From the NCBI GenBank assembly GCA_944323495.1, contig CALUSZ010000027.1:1-7852 (forward strand): a DNA stretch of 7,852 nt. The letters run 5' to 3'. The notes below the pieces were generated by a model, which saw only the letters and a list, made by a program, of their open reading frames with translations, was not told the DNA's origin and did no database searches. This DNA is from Candidatus Gastranaerophilales bacterium. Its GTDB lineage: Bacteria > Cyanobacteriota > Vampirovibrionia > Gastranaerophilales > Gastranaerophilaceae. Positions within the stretch are counted from its first letter, which is position 1, and every line of letters begins with the position of its first letter. Position numbers and translations under genes: made by a program. This document shows positions 1 to 7,852 of this stretch, in pieces.

Positions 1-188
1 TGTCCGACTCTAAGTCCCATCATCTGTACACCTGAGCCGGGTCTGATACCGTTTACATCTTTAAACTGAACTTCTATTCTTTCTGCAGATGAAAAAGAGC
101 GTCCCTTTACCCACAAAACAGTAAATAGCAGAGTTGTTAATGCTACAAGTGTTAATATTCCTACTTTAAATGATGGTGACATTTTCAT
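1..188 (-). CDS. mlaD: MlaD-like MCE-domain lipid-binding protein, N-terminal part only
   Basis: This reading frame is open from an ATG at 188 to the left edge and gives 62 codons. It starts MKMSPSFKVGILTLVALTTL, with one hydrophobic membrane anchor at about residues 7-27. The start of an MCE domain follows (FKDVNGIRPGSGVQMMG at about 44-60), matching the family pattern of a beta strand, then G-[IL]-x-x-G-[SA]-x-V-x-[ML]-x-G. MlaD-type proteins are anchored in the inner membrane and form a hexameric ring that carries phospholipid between the MlaFE transporter and the outer membrane. The gene starts 26 bp after the mlaF stop, on the same strand, so it is the third gene of the operon. A GAGG at 200-203 lies 11 nt before the ATG at 188 and favours it over a second ATG at 182. 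The C-terminal part is outside the window, so the number of MCE domains cannot be judged. Confidence 0.88.
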   Translation of the reverse strand, partial: MKMSPSFKVGILTLVALTTLLFTVLWVKGRSFSSAERIEVQFKDVNGIRPGSGVQMMGLRVG

Positions 189-214
189 ATCTTATATATC
201 CTCATAATAATTAC

Positions 215-934
215 TTACGCATTCATTTTCATTGGCCCGTCTAAGGATGCATTTACAAACTGTTTTGTATAAGGTGTATTTTCTTTTAAAAGTTCATCAG
301 GTGAACCCTCAAAAACTGCATGACCATTATACAACATCAAGACTGAATCAGCCGTTCTTTTTATAGTTGACATCTGGTGAGTAACAACAATAGATGCCGC
401 ATTTGTTTCGTTTTTTAGTCTTACTATATAATCCTCTATTAAAGTTGATGAAATAGGGTCCAATCCGGCAGTCGGTTCGTCATAAAGAATAATTTTAGGT
501 TCGGTTACAATTGCGCGCGCAAAGCTTACGCGTTTTTGCATACCGCCTGATAGTTCCGAAGGAAATTTATCCTCTATACCTGATAATCCAACAAGCTCCA
601 GTTTTTCAGCAACGATTTTTTCAAGTTCCCTCTTGGTATATTTACCCCTCAAATCTTTTCTTTCTTGTAGTGCAAATGATATATTATCAAATACATTCAG
701 AGAATCAAAAAGGGCCGAGTATTGGAAAACCATAGCAATATCGCCGCCGGAGGTATTAATTTCTCCGGAATCCTTTTCAATAAGTCCGCTTATAAGTTTT
801 AAAACGGTACTTTTTCCGGAACCGCTAAATCCGACTATAGATAATATTTTCCCGTCATCTACCTTAAACGAAATATTATCTAATATGACCTTTTTATCAA
901 ATGATTTAACTAAATTTTTAACTTCTATACCCAT
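215..934 (-). CDS. mlaF: MlaF-like ABC transporter ATPase for phospholipid transport
   Basis: This is the cytoplasmic ATPase that powers the MlaE permease. All ABC motifs are present in its 239 residues: Walker A GFSGSGKST (35-43), Q-loop Gln71, signature LSGGMQKR (128-135), Walker B IILYDEP with catalytic Glu153, D-loop GLDP (157-160) and H-loop His186. The segment after the Q-loop (SALFDSLNVFDNISFAL) and the FPSELSGGM context are typical of the MlaF / Ttg2A branch, not of sugar or peptide importers. Its place between mlaE and an MCE gene settles the assignment. The ATG at 934 has GAAGG 7 nt upstream and sits 15 bp after the mlaE stop, so translation is probably coupled. The protein ends in a short tail (NASLDGPMKMNA), the region where E. 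coli MlaF contacts its neighbouring subunit; whether this tail does the same is unknown. Confidence 0.95.
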   Translation of the reverse strand: MGIEVKNLVKSFDKKVILDNISFKVDDGKILSIVGFSGSGKSTVLKLISGLIEKDSGEINTSGGDIAMVFQYSALFDSLNVFDNISFALQERKDLRGKYTKRELEKIVAEKLELVGLSGIEDKFPSELSGGMQKRVSFARAIVTEPKIILYDEPTAGLDPISSTLIEDYIVRLKNETNAASIVVTHQMSTIKRTADSVLMLYNGHAVFEGSPDELLKENTPYTKQFVNASLDGPMKMNA

Positions 935-949
935 TTTTCTGCCTTCATA

Positions 950-1774
950 TTAATAAAAGAACATTGCTGCAAATATCAAATCAAGGATAACTATTGCAAC
1001 AAATGACCACACAACTGCTTTTGTTGTTGCAATACCTACTCCTTTTGCACCGTCACGGGCTTCCATTCCGCAAGAACAGCTTATAAGAGTTATTACAAAA
1101 CCAAAAGAGAGTGATTTTAAAATACAAATATTTATATCGCGCATATAAAGTCCAAACCAGACTGAATCAAAGTATGCCTTATATGTAAGTCCTGAAGCTA
1201 AGTTAGAAGCAACAGCTCCGCCTAAAATCCCAAAAACAGATGCTACAATTACAACCAGCGGCATCATAAGCGTACCCGCAATTACTCTCGGAGTAAACAG
1301 ATAATGAACAGGGTTTACTTTTAAAACCCTTATTGCATCAATCTGTTCTGTAACTTTCATTGTTGCTATTTCAGAAGCCATCGAGGAACCTATCATAGAG
1401 ATTATAGCAAATCCTGCCATGATAACTCCTTCTTCTCTTACCATAAGAATTGCAACGAGCATTCCTACATAATTTCCGGCACCTTGTTTTACCATCTCGC
1501 CTGCTACCTGCATTGCAATAATAACAGATGTCATGCCTACAATTGAAAGTGTTATTGGAAGAGATGATACACCAAATCTGGACGCTTGTTCCATAACAGC
1601 TCTAATTGTTGTAGGAAATGTTTTCAAACCTTTTATTAGATCTACACCAAACAGCGCAATATTACCAAGGGTTGAAACAAAACTCTCAACCTCTGCTTGA
1701 ATCATTTTAAACAGTTTATATGTATATGTAGCCTTGTAATATATTTTCACCTTGTGTAGTATTTTACCACACAT
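950..1774 (-). CDS. mlaE: MlaE-like ABC transporter permease for phospholipid transport
   Basis: This is the inner-membrane permease of the Mla/MCE system. It is very hydrophobic, with segments near residues 74-95, 100-130, 165-195, 217-233 and 254-273. It carries the MlaE core ASEIATMKVTEQIDAIRVLK (133-152) and the following NPVHYLFTPRVIAG, which match the family pattern AE-[IL]-G-T-M-[KR]-V-[TS]-EQ-[IL]-[DE]-A. The usual RELGPV appears here as REEGVI (113-118). The longest frame, from the ATG at 1774, is 274 residues against 260 for E. coli MlaE. That ATG has no SD sequence and lies upstream of a good -10 element (1761-1769), so a GTG at 1750 (codon 9, 266 residues) is an attractive alternative start; Met24 is another. 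The gene is first in an mlaE-mlaF-mlaD operon. The product is near certain, the start is not. Confidence 0.92.
   Translation of the reverse strand: MCGKILHKVKIYYKATYTYKLFKMIQAEVESFVSTLGNIALFGVDLIKGLKTFPTTIRAVMEQASRFGVSSLPITLSIVGMTSVIIAMQVAGEMVKQGAGNYVGMLVAILMVREEGVIMAGFAIISMIGSSMASEIATMKVTEQIDAIRVLKVNPVHYLFTPRVIAGTLMMPLVVIVASVFGILGGAVASNLASGLTYKAYFDSVWFGLYMRDINICILKSLSFGFVITLISCSCGMEARDGAKGVGIATTKAVVWSFVAIVILDLIFAAMFFY
1754..1772. promoter_or_regulatory. 19-bp palindrome over the mlaE -10 box
   Basis: GTGTAGTATTTTACCACAC has 8-bp arms (1754-1761 and 1765-1772) that match at seven of eight positions around a TTT centre. It covers the candidate mlaE -10 element exactly, so it could be the operator of a dimeric repressor. 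The GT-TA-TA-AC spacing loosely recalls GntR-type sites, but no regulator is encoded nearby. Confidence 0.35.
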
Positions 1775-1790
1775 TTAGATTAATATACAA
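1761..1790 (-). promoter_or_regulatory. Candidate mlaE operon promoter
   Basis: On the minus strand a -35-like TTGTAT (1785-1790) is followed after 18 bp by TAAAAT (1761-1766). A TGG directly before it makes an extended -10 (TGGTAAAAT). Transcription would begin near 1754, downstream of the ATG at 1774 and only a few bases before the in-frame GTG at 1750. Confidence 0.5.
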
Positions 1791-1806
1791 ATCTTTTTTT
1801 TATTTA

Positions 1807-1815
1807 TGATAAACT
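1807..1815 (+). promoter_or_regulatory. Candidate manC extended -10 element
   Basis: TGATAAACT has the extended -10 form (TG-N-TAAACT). The same nine bases form the -10 of the promoter at 3253-3281. There is no good -35 at the right distance. A start near 1822 would give a leader of about 30 nt that contains the manC ribosome binding site. The TATAAA at 1821 is an alternative -10. Confidence 0.35.
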
Positions 1816-1851
1816 TATTATATAAAAGGAATATTTTTTGAAAGAGGAGTT

Positions 1852-3246
1852 ATGATGTACGGATTAATATTGGCAGGTGGTTCTGGAAGCAGGCTTTGGC
1901 CTCTCTCAAGAGAGCTTTATCCTAAACAGCTTATAAATATTCAAAATACGGAAAGTTTGCTGCAGGCGACTTTTGCAAGAGTAAAAGAATGCATGCCGGA
2001 AGCTAATATTATAAGTACAACCGGAGTAAAGCATTTTTCAAATGTAAAATATCAGCTATCTTCTTTATATAATGATGCGGTTGTTTTATCAGAACCTATT
2101 GCAAAAAACACTGCACCGGCAATAGCAGTGGCTGTTAAATATATAATAGAGAAATATAATACAGATCCGGTAATTCTTGTTGTACCTTCAGATCATTTAA
2201 TTAAAGACGTAAAAGGGTTTGTATCAACTGTAAAATCAGGAGAAAAAATTGCAGAAAACGGTTATATTGTAACGTTTGGAATAAAGCCGTCTTATCCTGA
2301 AACTGGATACGGCTATATTAATATTACGCAAACAGCAGTTGGAGACGGGTATAAGGTTAACAAGTTTGTTGAAAAACCGGACGCAATGACAGCCGAAAAT
2401 TATGTAAAAGACGGAAATTATTTCTGGAATAGCGGTATTTTTATGTTTAAAGCGTCTGTTTTCTTGAATGAACTGGAAAAACTTTCTCCAGAAATATATT
2501 CTAAATTGAGCGGATTTGATTTTACCAAATCTAGTGAAATTCCATTCACAGAATTTGATAAAATGCCTTCTATTTCTGTTGATTATGCAGTTATGGAAAA
2601 ATCCGATAAAATTGCGCTTATTAAATTGGAAAGTGACTGGAATGATTTAGGAAGCTGGAAATCGATTTATGATGTAAGCGCAAAAGACAAAGATGGAAAT
2701 GTAAAAATTGGGCATATTTTAGATGAGGGCTCAAAAAATTCTCTAATGTATTCTTCATCCAAGCTTGTTGCAACAATAGGGCTTGAAGATACTGTTATTG
2801 TGGAAACAGAAGATGCAATACTTGCATGTAAGGCTGATAAGACCCAAGAAGTGAAGAAAATTTTTGAGACATTAAAAAAACAAAATGATAATACACACCT
2901 CGTGCACAAAACAGTTTATAGGCCATGGGGGTATTATACCGTATTAGCTCAGGGAAACGGCTTCTTAACAAAAATGATACAGGTTAATCCGGGACAAAAA
3001 TTATCCGTTCAGTCACATAATCACAGAAGTGAGCACTGGGTTATTCTGGAAGGTACGGCTAAAGTTGTATTGGAAGGAAAAGAGCTAATCTTAAGCCCGG
3101 GACATAGTGTTGATATACCTGTTAAGGCAATTCATTCTCTTCAAAACCCGTATGAAAATGTTGTCAAAGTTATTGAGGTTCAAAAGGGTGATTTACTAAT
3201 AGAAGAAGATATTATCAGGTATGAAGATATGTATGGAAGAGTGTAA
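1852..3246 (+). CDS. manC: Bifunctional mannose-1-phosphate guanylyltransferase / mannose-6-phosphate isomerase
   Basis: This 464-residue protein is close to the usual length of the ManC/AlgA/XanB family and makes GDP-mannose from mannose-1-phosphate and GTP. The N-terminal nucleotidyltransferase shows GGSGSRLWPLSRE (9-21), the PKQ with Lys25, PSDH (112-115), GYGYI (152-156), FVEKP (172-176), FWNSGIFMF (191-199) and DWNDLGSW (262-269). The C-terminal cupin is a type II phosphomannose isomerase, with RPWG (357-360), the metal-site motif QSHNHRSEHW (387-396), a later His428 and the end motif YEDMYGR. Both halves look intact, so fructose-6-phosphate-derived mannose can be processed at both steps that this enzyme family covers. 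The likely role is supply of GDP-mannose for surface polysaccharide. A GAGGAG at 1844-1849 lies 2 nt before the first ATG and 5 nt before a second at 1855; the second has the better spacing, so the true protein may start MYGLILAGG. Confidence 0.95.
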   Translation: MMYGLILAGGSGSRLWPLSRELYPKQLINIQNTESLLQATFARVKECMPEANIISTTGVKHFSNVKYQLSSLYNDAVVLSEPIAKNTAPAIAVAVKYIIEKYNTDPVILVVPSDHLIKDVKGFVSTVKSGEKIAENGYIVTFGIKPSYPETGYGYINITQTAVGDGYKVNKFVEKPDAMTAENYVKDGNYFWNSGIFMFKASVFLNELEKLSPEIYSKLSGFDFTKSSEIPFTEFDKMPSISVDYAVMEKSDKIALIKLESDWNDLGSWKSIYDVSAKDKDGNVKIGHILDEGSKNSLMYSSSKLVATIGLEDTVIVETEDAILACKADKTQEVKKIFETLKKQNDNTHLVHKTVYRPWGYYTVLAQGNGFLTKMIQVNPGQKLSVQSHNHRSEHWVILEGTAKVVLEGKELILSPGHSVDIPVKAIHSLQNPYENVVKVIEVQKGDLLIEEDIIRYEDMYGRV

Positions 3247-3273
3247 GATATCTTGACTTCATACAATATTTTT
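3219..3273 (+). terminator. Possible weak manC terminator
   Basis: GTATGAAG (3219-3226), inside the last codons of manC, is the reverse complement of CTTCATAC (3257-3264). The pairing can extend inward through ATAT if a few bases bulge out of the 3' arm. AATATTTTT follows. The loop is long and the structure overlaps the next gene's -35, so this is a weak call. Confidence 0.25.
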
Positions 3274-3281
3274 GATAAACT
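3253..3281 (+). promoter_or_regulatory. Promoter of the 96-residue protein gene
   Basis: TTGACT (3253-3258) matches the -35 consensus at five of six bases. After exactly 17 bp comes TAAACT (3276-3281), preceded by TGA to form an extended -10. It is the best-matching vegetative-type promoter in the window. Transcription should start near 3288, giving a leader of about 25 nt with AAGGAG at 3301-3306. Confidence 0.7.
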
Positions 3282-3312
3282 ATGACTGTGTTAATTATCT
3301 AAGGAGTGTGTT

Positions 3313-3603
3313 ATGAGAATCAATGCAGTCAACAATTTTCGTTATGCAAACTATCAGGTGAAAAATAAACCGGTAAAAGATACTACAGCTGTCTCAGCTC
3401 CGGAAGCTGCAGCAACATCTTTTCGAGGAAAACCGTTAACTAAAATTATGGGTGGAATCGGAGGATTTACGGCTGCACTTGCTATTATAGGAACCGGCGG
3501 GGCTGCTGCAGTTATTTTACCTGCACTTGCTTATACTGCAACATGTACCGGTATAGGCTACGCTATGGATAAAGAAAACGAAAAAGACGCTGAAAAGGAA
3601 TAA
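3313..3603 (+). CDS. Small glycine-rich membrane-type protein of unknown function
   Basis: I do not recognise this 96-residue protein as a named family. It has a polar N-terminus (MRINAVNNFRYANYQVKNKP), a TSFRGKPL element at about 35-42, a glycine- and alanine-rich hydrophobic stretch from 46 to 83 (GGIGGFTAALAIIGTGGAAA near 47-66), and a charged tail rich in Glu and Lys. The hydrophobic part is long enough for two short membrane helices in a hairpin, and its small-residue spacing (Gly47, 51, 60, 63) resembles glycine-zipper segments. No signal-peptide cleavage site is evident. The start is well supported: ATG at 3313 with AAGGAG 6 nt upstream, behind its own strong promoter. A short protein with a [ST]F-x-G element after a disordered N-terminus resembles a lineage-specific type I associate with Gastranaerophilales; that link is from memory. 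A membrane-active peptide is possible but not supported by any neighbour. Confidence 0.75.
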   Translation: MRINAVNNFRYANYQVKNKPVKDTTAVSAPEAAATSFRGKPLTKIMGGIGGFTAALAIIGTGGAAAVILPALAYTATCTGIGYAMDKENEKDAEKE

Positions 3604-3611
3604 AAGTTATA

Positions 3612-3650
3612 TTTTCATGCTAAAATTTTATAGCAATGAAAAAGTTTTTT
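3612..3650 (+). terminator. Rho-independent terminator that contains the mtaB start codon
   Basis: TTTTCATGCTA (3612-3622) pairs with TAGCAATGAAAA (3631-3642) with one bulged A and an 8-nt loop. A run of six T (3645-3650) follows two bases later. It is placed to end the transcript of the 96-residue gene. Unusually, the 3' arm includes the mtaB ATG (3636-3638), and the T run lies in its coding sequence. Confidence 0.5.
3618..3626 (+). promoter_or_regulatory. Candidate mtaB extended -10 element
   Basis: TGCTAAAAT is an extended -10 with five of six consensus bases in the hexamer. No -35 is visible at 17 bp upstream. Its last base is 9 nt before the mtaB ATG, so transcription would begin within about 4 nt of the start codon and the mRNA would be essentially leaderless. 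Confidence 0.45.
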
Positions 3651-4883
3651 CTTAAATCTATGGGTTGTAAATCCAATCAGTTTGAAGGTCAAATTGTCGC
3701 TCAAAATTTGATTCTATCAGGTTTTGAAGAGGCAAAAAAACTTGAAAATGCGGATTTTTATATCTTGAATTCCTGCTCTGTTACGCATAAGAGCGATAAT
3801 GAGGCAATGTATCTTCTAAGGCATGCGCACAATCTCGGCTTAAAAACCGTTTTAACCGGCTGTGTTGCACAAATTGAGAAGGAAAAACTTTTAGAAGAAC
3901 CTTATATAGATTATGTTTATGGAAACGAGGATAAGTTTAATATTGCCGATTATCTTAAGGCCGGCAAAACTTGTGCTGTTAAAGATTTGATGAATTCAAC
4001 CGAATTCTGTAAAGTCCGGCTTGATGATACGACAAAGACAAGGATAAGCCTAAAAATTCAAGACGGGTGTGATAACAGATGTTCATATTGTATTATTCCC
4101 TTCGGGCGGGGAAAATCAAGGAGTGCAGATTCTGATTTTATAATAAATGAAATTAACAGATACACTGGTTTAGGCTACAAAGAAGTTGTTTTAACAGGGA
4201 TTCACATAGGGCTCTGGGGTAAAGAGTTTAATAAAGAGCTTCTTGATTTATTAAAAGAGATTGAAGAAAAAACAAAAATTGCAAGATACAGGCTGGGCTC
4301 TCTAAATCCGCATGAAATAACGCCAGAACTCTTAGACTTCCTTGAACAAAGCGAAAAATTCTGTCCGCATTTTCACCTTTCTTTACAATCTGCTTGTAAC
4401 AGAACTCTTAAAAGAATGAACAGGCACTATAGTGTGGAATTTTATCTTGACCAGATAGAAGATATAACTTCGCGTTTTAATAAACCGTTCCTTGGAAGCG
4501 ACATTATTGCCGGTTTTGCAGGCGAAACAGAGGAGGATTTTATCCAAACTGTTGAAAACTTAAAGAAATCTAAATTAAGCCAGATTCATACGTTTCCATA
4601 CTCCGTAAGAAAAGGAACAGAAGCTGAAAAAATGGACGGGCATCTTTCCGATGAAATAAAAGAAGAACGAGCTTCTGTTATAAAACGAATTTCAGCAGAG
4701 AAATATCAAAGATTTCTGGAGTCAAATATAGGTAAAGAGGCAGAAGTTTTAATCGAAAAGCACCTTGATAGAAACGGAAAATACAAAGGTTTAACAAGAA
4801 ATTATCTTACGGTAAGACTGGATGATGGAGAGTTTAATACTTTGAAAAAAGTTACTTTAACAAAAGATTTACTCATAAAATAG
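3636..4883 (+). CDS. mtaB: tRNA (t6A37) methylthiotransferase
   Basis: This radical-SAM enzyme adds a methylthio group to N6-threonylcarbamoyladenosine at position 37 of ANN-decoding tRNAs (ms2t6A). It acts in the cytoplasm with two iron-sulfur clusters. The N-terminal methylthiotransferase domain has its three cluster cysteines at Cys11, Cys47 and Cys76. The radical-SAM cluster is C145-xxx-C149-xx-C152 (DGCDNRCSYC), and a TRAM-like tRNA-binding domain fills about 363-412. The opening LKSMGCKSNQFEGQ and the HFHLSLQSACNRTLKRMNRHY region point to MtaB and not to MiaB or RimO. The start is firm: an in-frame stop (TAA, 3621-3623) lies just upstream, and Cys11 is where the family expects it. Yet no SD sequence precedes the ATG, and the ATG lies inside a terminator-like hairpin, so the mRNA is probably leaderless. 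Substrate assignment rests on sequence resemblance. Confidence 0.92.
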   Translation: MKKFFLKSMGCKSNQFEGQIVAQNLILSGFEEAKKLENADFYILNSCSVTHKSDNEAMYLLRHAHNLGLKTVLTGCVAQIEKEKLLEEPYIDYVYGNEDKFNIADYLKAGKTCAVKDLMNSTEFCKVRLDDTTKTRISLKIQDGCDNRCSYCIIPFGRGKSRSADSDFIINEINRYTGLGYKEVVLTGIHIGLWGKEFNKELLDLLKEIEEKTKIARYRLGSLNPHEITPELLDFLEQSEKFCPHFHLSLQSACNRTLKRMNRHYSVEFYLDQIEDITSRFNKPFLGSDIIAGFAGETEEDFIQTVENLKKSKLSQIHTFPYSVRKGTEAEKMDGHLSDEIKEERASVIKRISAEKYQRFLESNIGKEAEVLIEKHLDRNGKYKGLTRNYLTVRLDDGEFNTLKKVTLTKDLLIK

Positions 4884-4896
4884 TTTATGATAATAT
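4868..4896 (+). promoter_or_regulatory. Candidate gatC promoter inside the mtaB end
   Basis: TTTACT (4868-4873) and, after 17 bp, TAATAT (4891-4896) each match four of six consensus bases. A TGA in front of the latter makes an extended -10. The -35 lies in the last codons of mtaB. A start near 4903 leaves a short leader with GGAG at 4908-4911. Confidence 0.45.
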
Positions 4897-4921
4897 AAAT
4901 AGATATTGGAGTGGGAAAATT

Positions 4922-5203
4922 ATGATTACAATAAAAGATGTAGAACACGTAGCAAAATTGGCTCGTTTGGAATTAACGGAAGAAGAAAAAGAGAAGTTTA
5001 CAAAGCAGTTGGGCGATGTTTTAAAACACGTTGATGCAATGAATGAAGTAGACACTTCTAATGTTGAACCGATGGCGCACGCAATTGATTTTGTAAACGT
5101 AATGAGAGAAGACGAAGTCTATTATGAACAGACAAAAGAGGAATTAATGAAAAACGCTCCTGATGAGGAAAACGGATTTTTCAGAGTTCCAAAAATCAAT
5201 TAA
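4922..5203 (+). CDS. gatC: Asp-tRNA(Asn)/Glu-tRNA(Gln) amidotransferase subunit C
   Basis: GatC is the small subunit that wraps around GatA and holds the GatCAB complex together. The complex converts misacylated Glu-tRNA(Gln), and in some species Asp-tRNA(Asn), into the correct aminoacyl-tRNA. The 93 residues match the family length and show its features: the opening helix DVEHVAKLARLELTEEEKEK (about 6-25), the helix that ends VLKHVDAMNEVDTSNVEPM (about 33-51), the REDEV segment (62-66), and the C-terminal NAPDEENGFFRVPKI. The ATG at 4922 has GGAG 10 nt upstream. gatA and gatB are not next to it, so the subunits are made from separate loci. The presence of gatC implies that the organism depends on the indirect route for at least one of the two tRNAs, which is known biology of the family and not tested here. 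Confidence 0.95.
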   Translation: MITIKDVEHVAKLARLELTEEEKEKFTKQLGDVLKHVDAMNEVDTSNVEPMAHAIDFVNVMREDEVYYEQTKEELMKNAPDEENGFFRVPKIN

Positions 5204-5204
5204 G

Positions 5205-7622
<2,418 letters not shown>

Positions 7623-7628
7623 ATTCTA

Positions 7629-7634
7629 ATATTA
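7629..7634 (-). promoter_or_regulatory. Candidate -10 element of the 255-residue gene
   Basis: On the minus strand TAATAT ends 6 nt before the ATG at 7622, with TTGTTG just upstream and no -35 match at 17 bp. It predicts a start at or next to the A of the ATG, in keeping with the missing SD sequence. TAGAAT (7623-7628) is a closer consensus match but would start inside the gene. Confidence 0.35.
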
Positions 7635-7658
7635 CAACAAAAAAGGAGAAATTTGATT

Positions 7659-7852
7659 ATGCTAAAGCAAGGTGATATAATTGACATGAATAGTAGATTT
7701 ATTAGTGAGGAGTATGATATGAGCGATAATATACAAATAAAAGAAGTTGATGGAGCTGACATAGTTCAGTATAAACCGTCTGGTGTATGCTGCAAATTAA
7801 TGCAGATGAGAATAAAAGACGATATTATAGAAGATGTAGAATTTTTTGGAGG
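7659..7852 (+). CDS. TSCPD-domain protein, N-terminal part only
   Basis: The frame is open from the ATG at 7659 to the right edge (64 codons and 2 bases). The stretch YKPSGVCCKLMQMRIKDDII (39-58), then EDVEFFGG at the edge, matches the opening of small TSCPD-domain proteins, typically YK-x-x-GVCS-x-x-I-x-x-x-[IV]-x-[DE]-[GN]-x-I-x-x-V-x-F-x-GGC. This domain occurs alone in short uncharacterised proteins and at the C-terminus of B12-dependent ribonucleotide reductases. The namesake TSCPD motif lies beyond the window, so the call is from the N-terminal half only. Two starts compete. The ATG at 7659 has AGGAG 10 nt upstream, but the ATG at 7719 (codon 21) has a stronger GAGGAG (7707-7712) 6 nt upstream and would leave a more usual short N-terminus before the domain. 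The protein's role is unknown. Confidence 0.75.
   Translation, partial: MLKQGDIIDMNSRFISEEYDMSDNIQIKEVDGADIVQYKPSGVCCKLMQMRIKDDIIEDVEFFG

Noticed and set aside
511..953. Plus-strand open frames opposite mlaF
   Set aside because: They lie wholly antisense to a well-conserved ATPase gene, have no SD sequence and show no recognisable protein features.
2667..2909. Minus-strand 80-residue frame opposite manC
   Set aside because: It is antisense to the conserved manC linker and cupin region, with biased Ser/Val/Phe-rich composition typical of a shadow frame.
3245..3254. Perfect 10-bp palindrome AAGATATCTT at the end of manC
   Set aside because: It is short, AT-rich and overlaps a stop codon and a -35 box; palindromes of this length are expected by chance in AT-rich DNA.
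1807..3281. Repeated 9-mer TGATAAACT before manC and before the 96-residue gene, considered as a shared operator
   Set aside because: Both copies are explained as extended -10 elements, and a related TGATAATAT precedes gatC in the same role.

Overview
The window is AT-rich bacterial DNA from an organism with a double membrane. It carries the start of an Mla/MCE lipid-transport operon, and it uses the standard genetic code (TGG for Trp; TGA as a stop). Two features suggest a gut-type non-photosynthetic cyanobacterial relative (Gastranaerophilales / Melainabacteria). One is a short orphan protein that starts MRINAVNNF and carries a TSFRGKPL element, which resembles short proteins I recall from that group. 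The other is the E-F-D order of the MCE operon. This placement is an inference from memory, not a search result, and other AT-rich Gram-negative lineages remain possible.

Layout. Positions 1-1774 (minus strand) hold mlaE-mlaF-mlaD, an ABC transporter for phospholipids between the membranes; mlaD runs off the left edge. A short divergent promoter region (1775-1851) separates it from manC (plus strand, 1852-3246), a fused GDP-mannose pyrophosphorylase / mannose-6-phosphate isomerase that makes GDP-mannose for surface polysaccharides. Next come a 96-residue glycine-rich membrane-type protein of unknown function (3313-3603), the tRNA methylthiotransferase gene mtaB (3636-4883), gatC (4922-5203) and CTP synthase pyrG (5256-6869). 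A 255-residue protein that I do not recognise (6855-7622, minus) converges on pyrG and overlaps its end by 15 bp. It diverges from a TSCPD-family protein (from 7659, plus) that runs off the right edge.

The genes are mostly separate housekeeping units, not one pathway: envelope lipids (mla), envelope sugars (manC), translation fidelity (mtaB, gatC) and CTP supply (pyrG). No transposase, phage gene, CRISPR array, rRNA or tRNA is visible. Intergenic spaces are all under 80 bp.

The most interesting structure is regulatory. Seven of the ten genes have a clear Shine-Dalgarno (SD) sequence. The other three (mlaE, mtaB and the unknown 255-residue gene) have none, and each has a -10-like hexamer 6-10 nt before its likely start codon, as expected for leaderless or near-leaderless mRNAs. 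At mtaB the start codon also lies inside the terminator hairpin of the previous gene. At the right end, two divergent promoters appear to interlock. Upstream of pyrG, a GGGGC run that could be the transcription start forms the 5' arm of a hairpin, which hints at a nucleotide-sensing leader. No wholly new multi-gene system was found.
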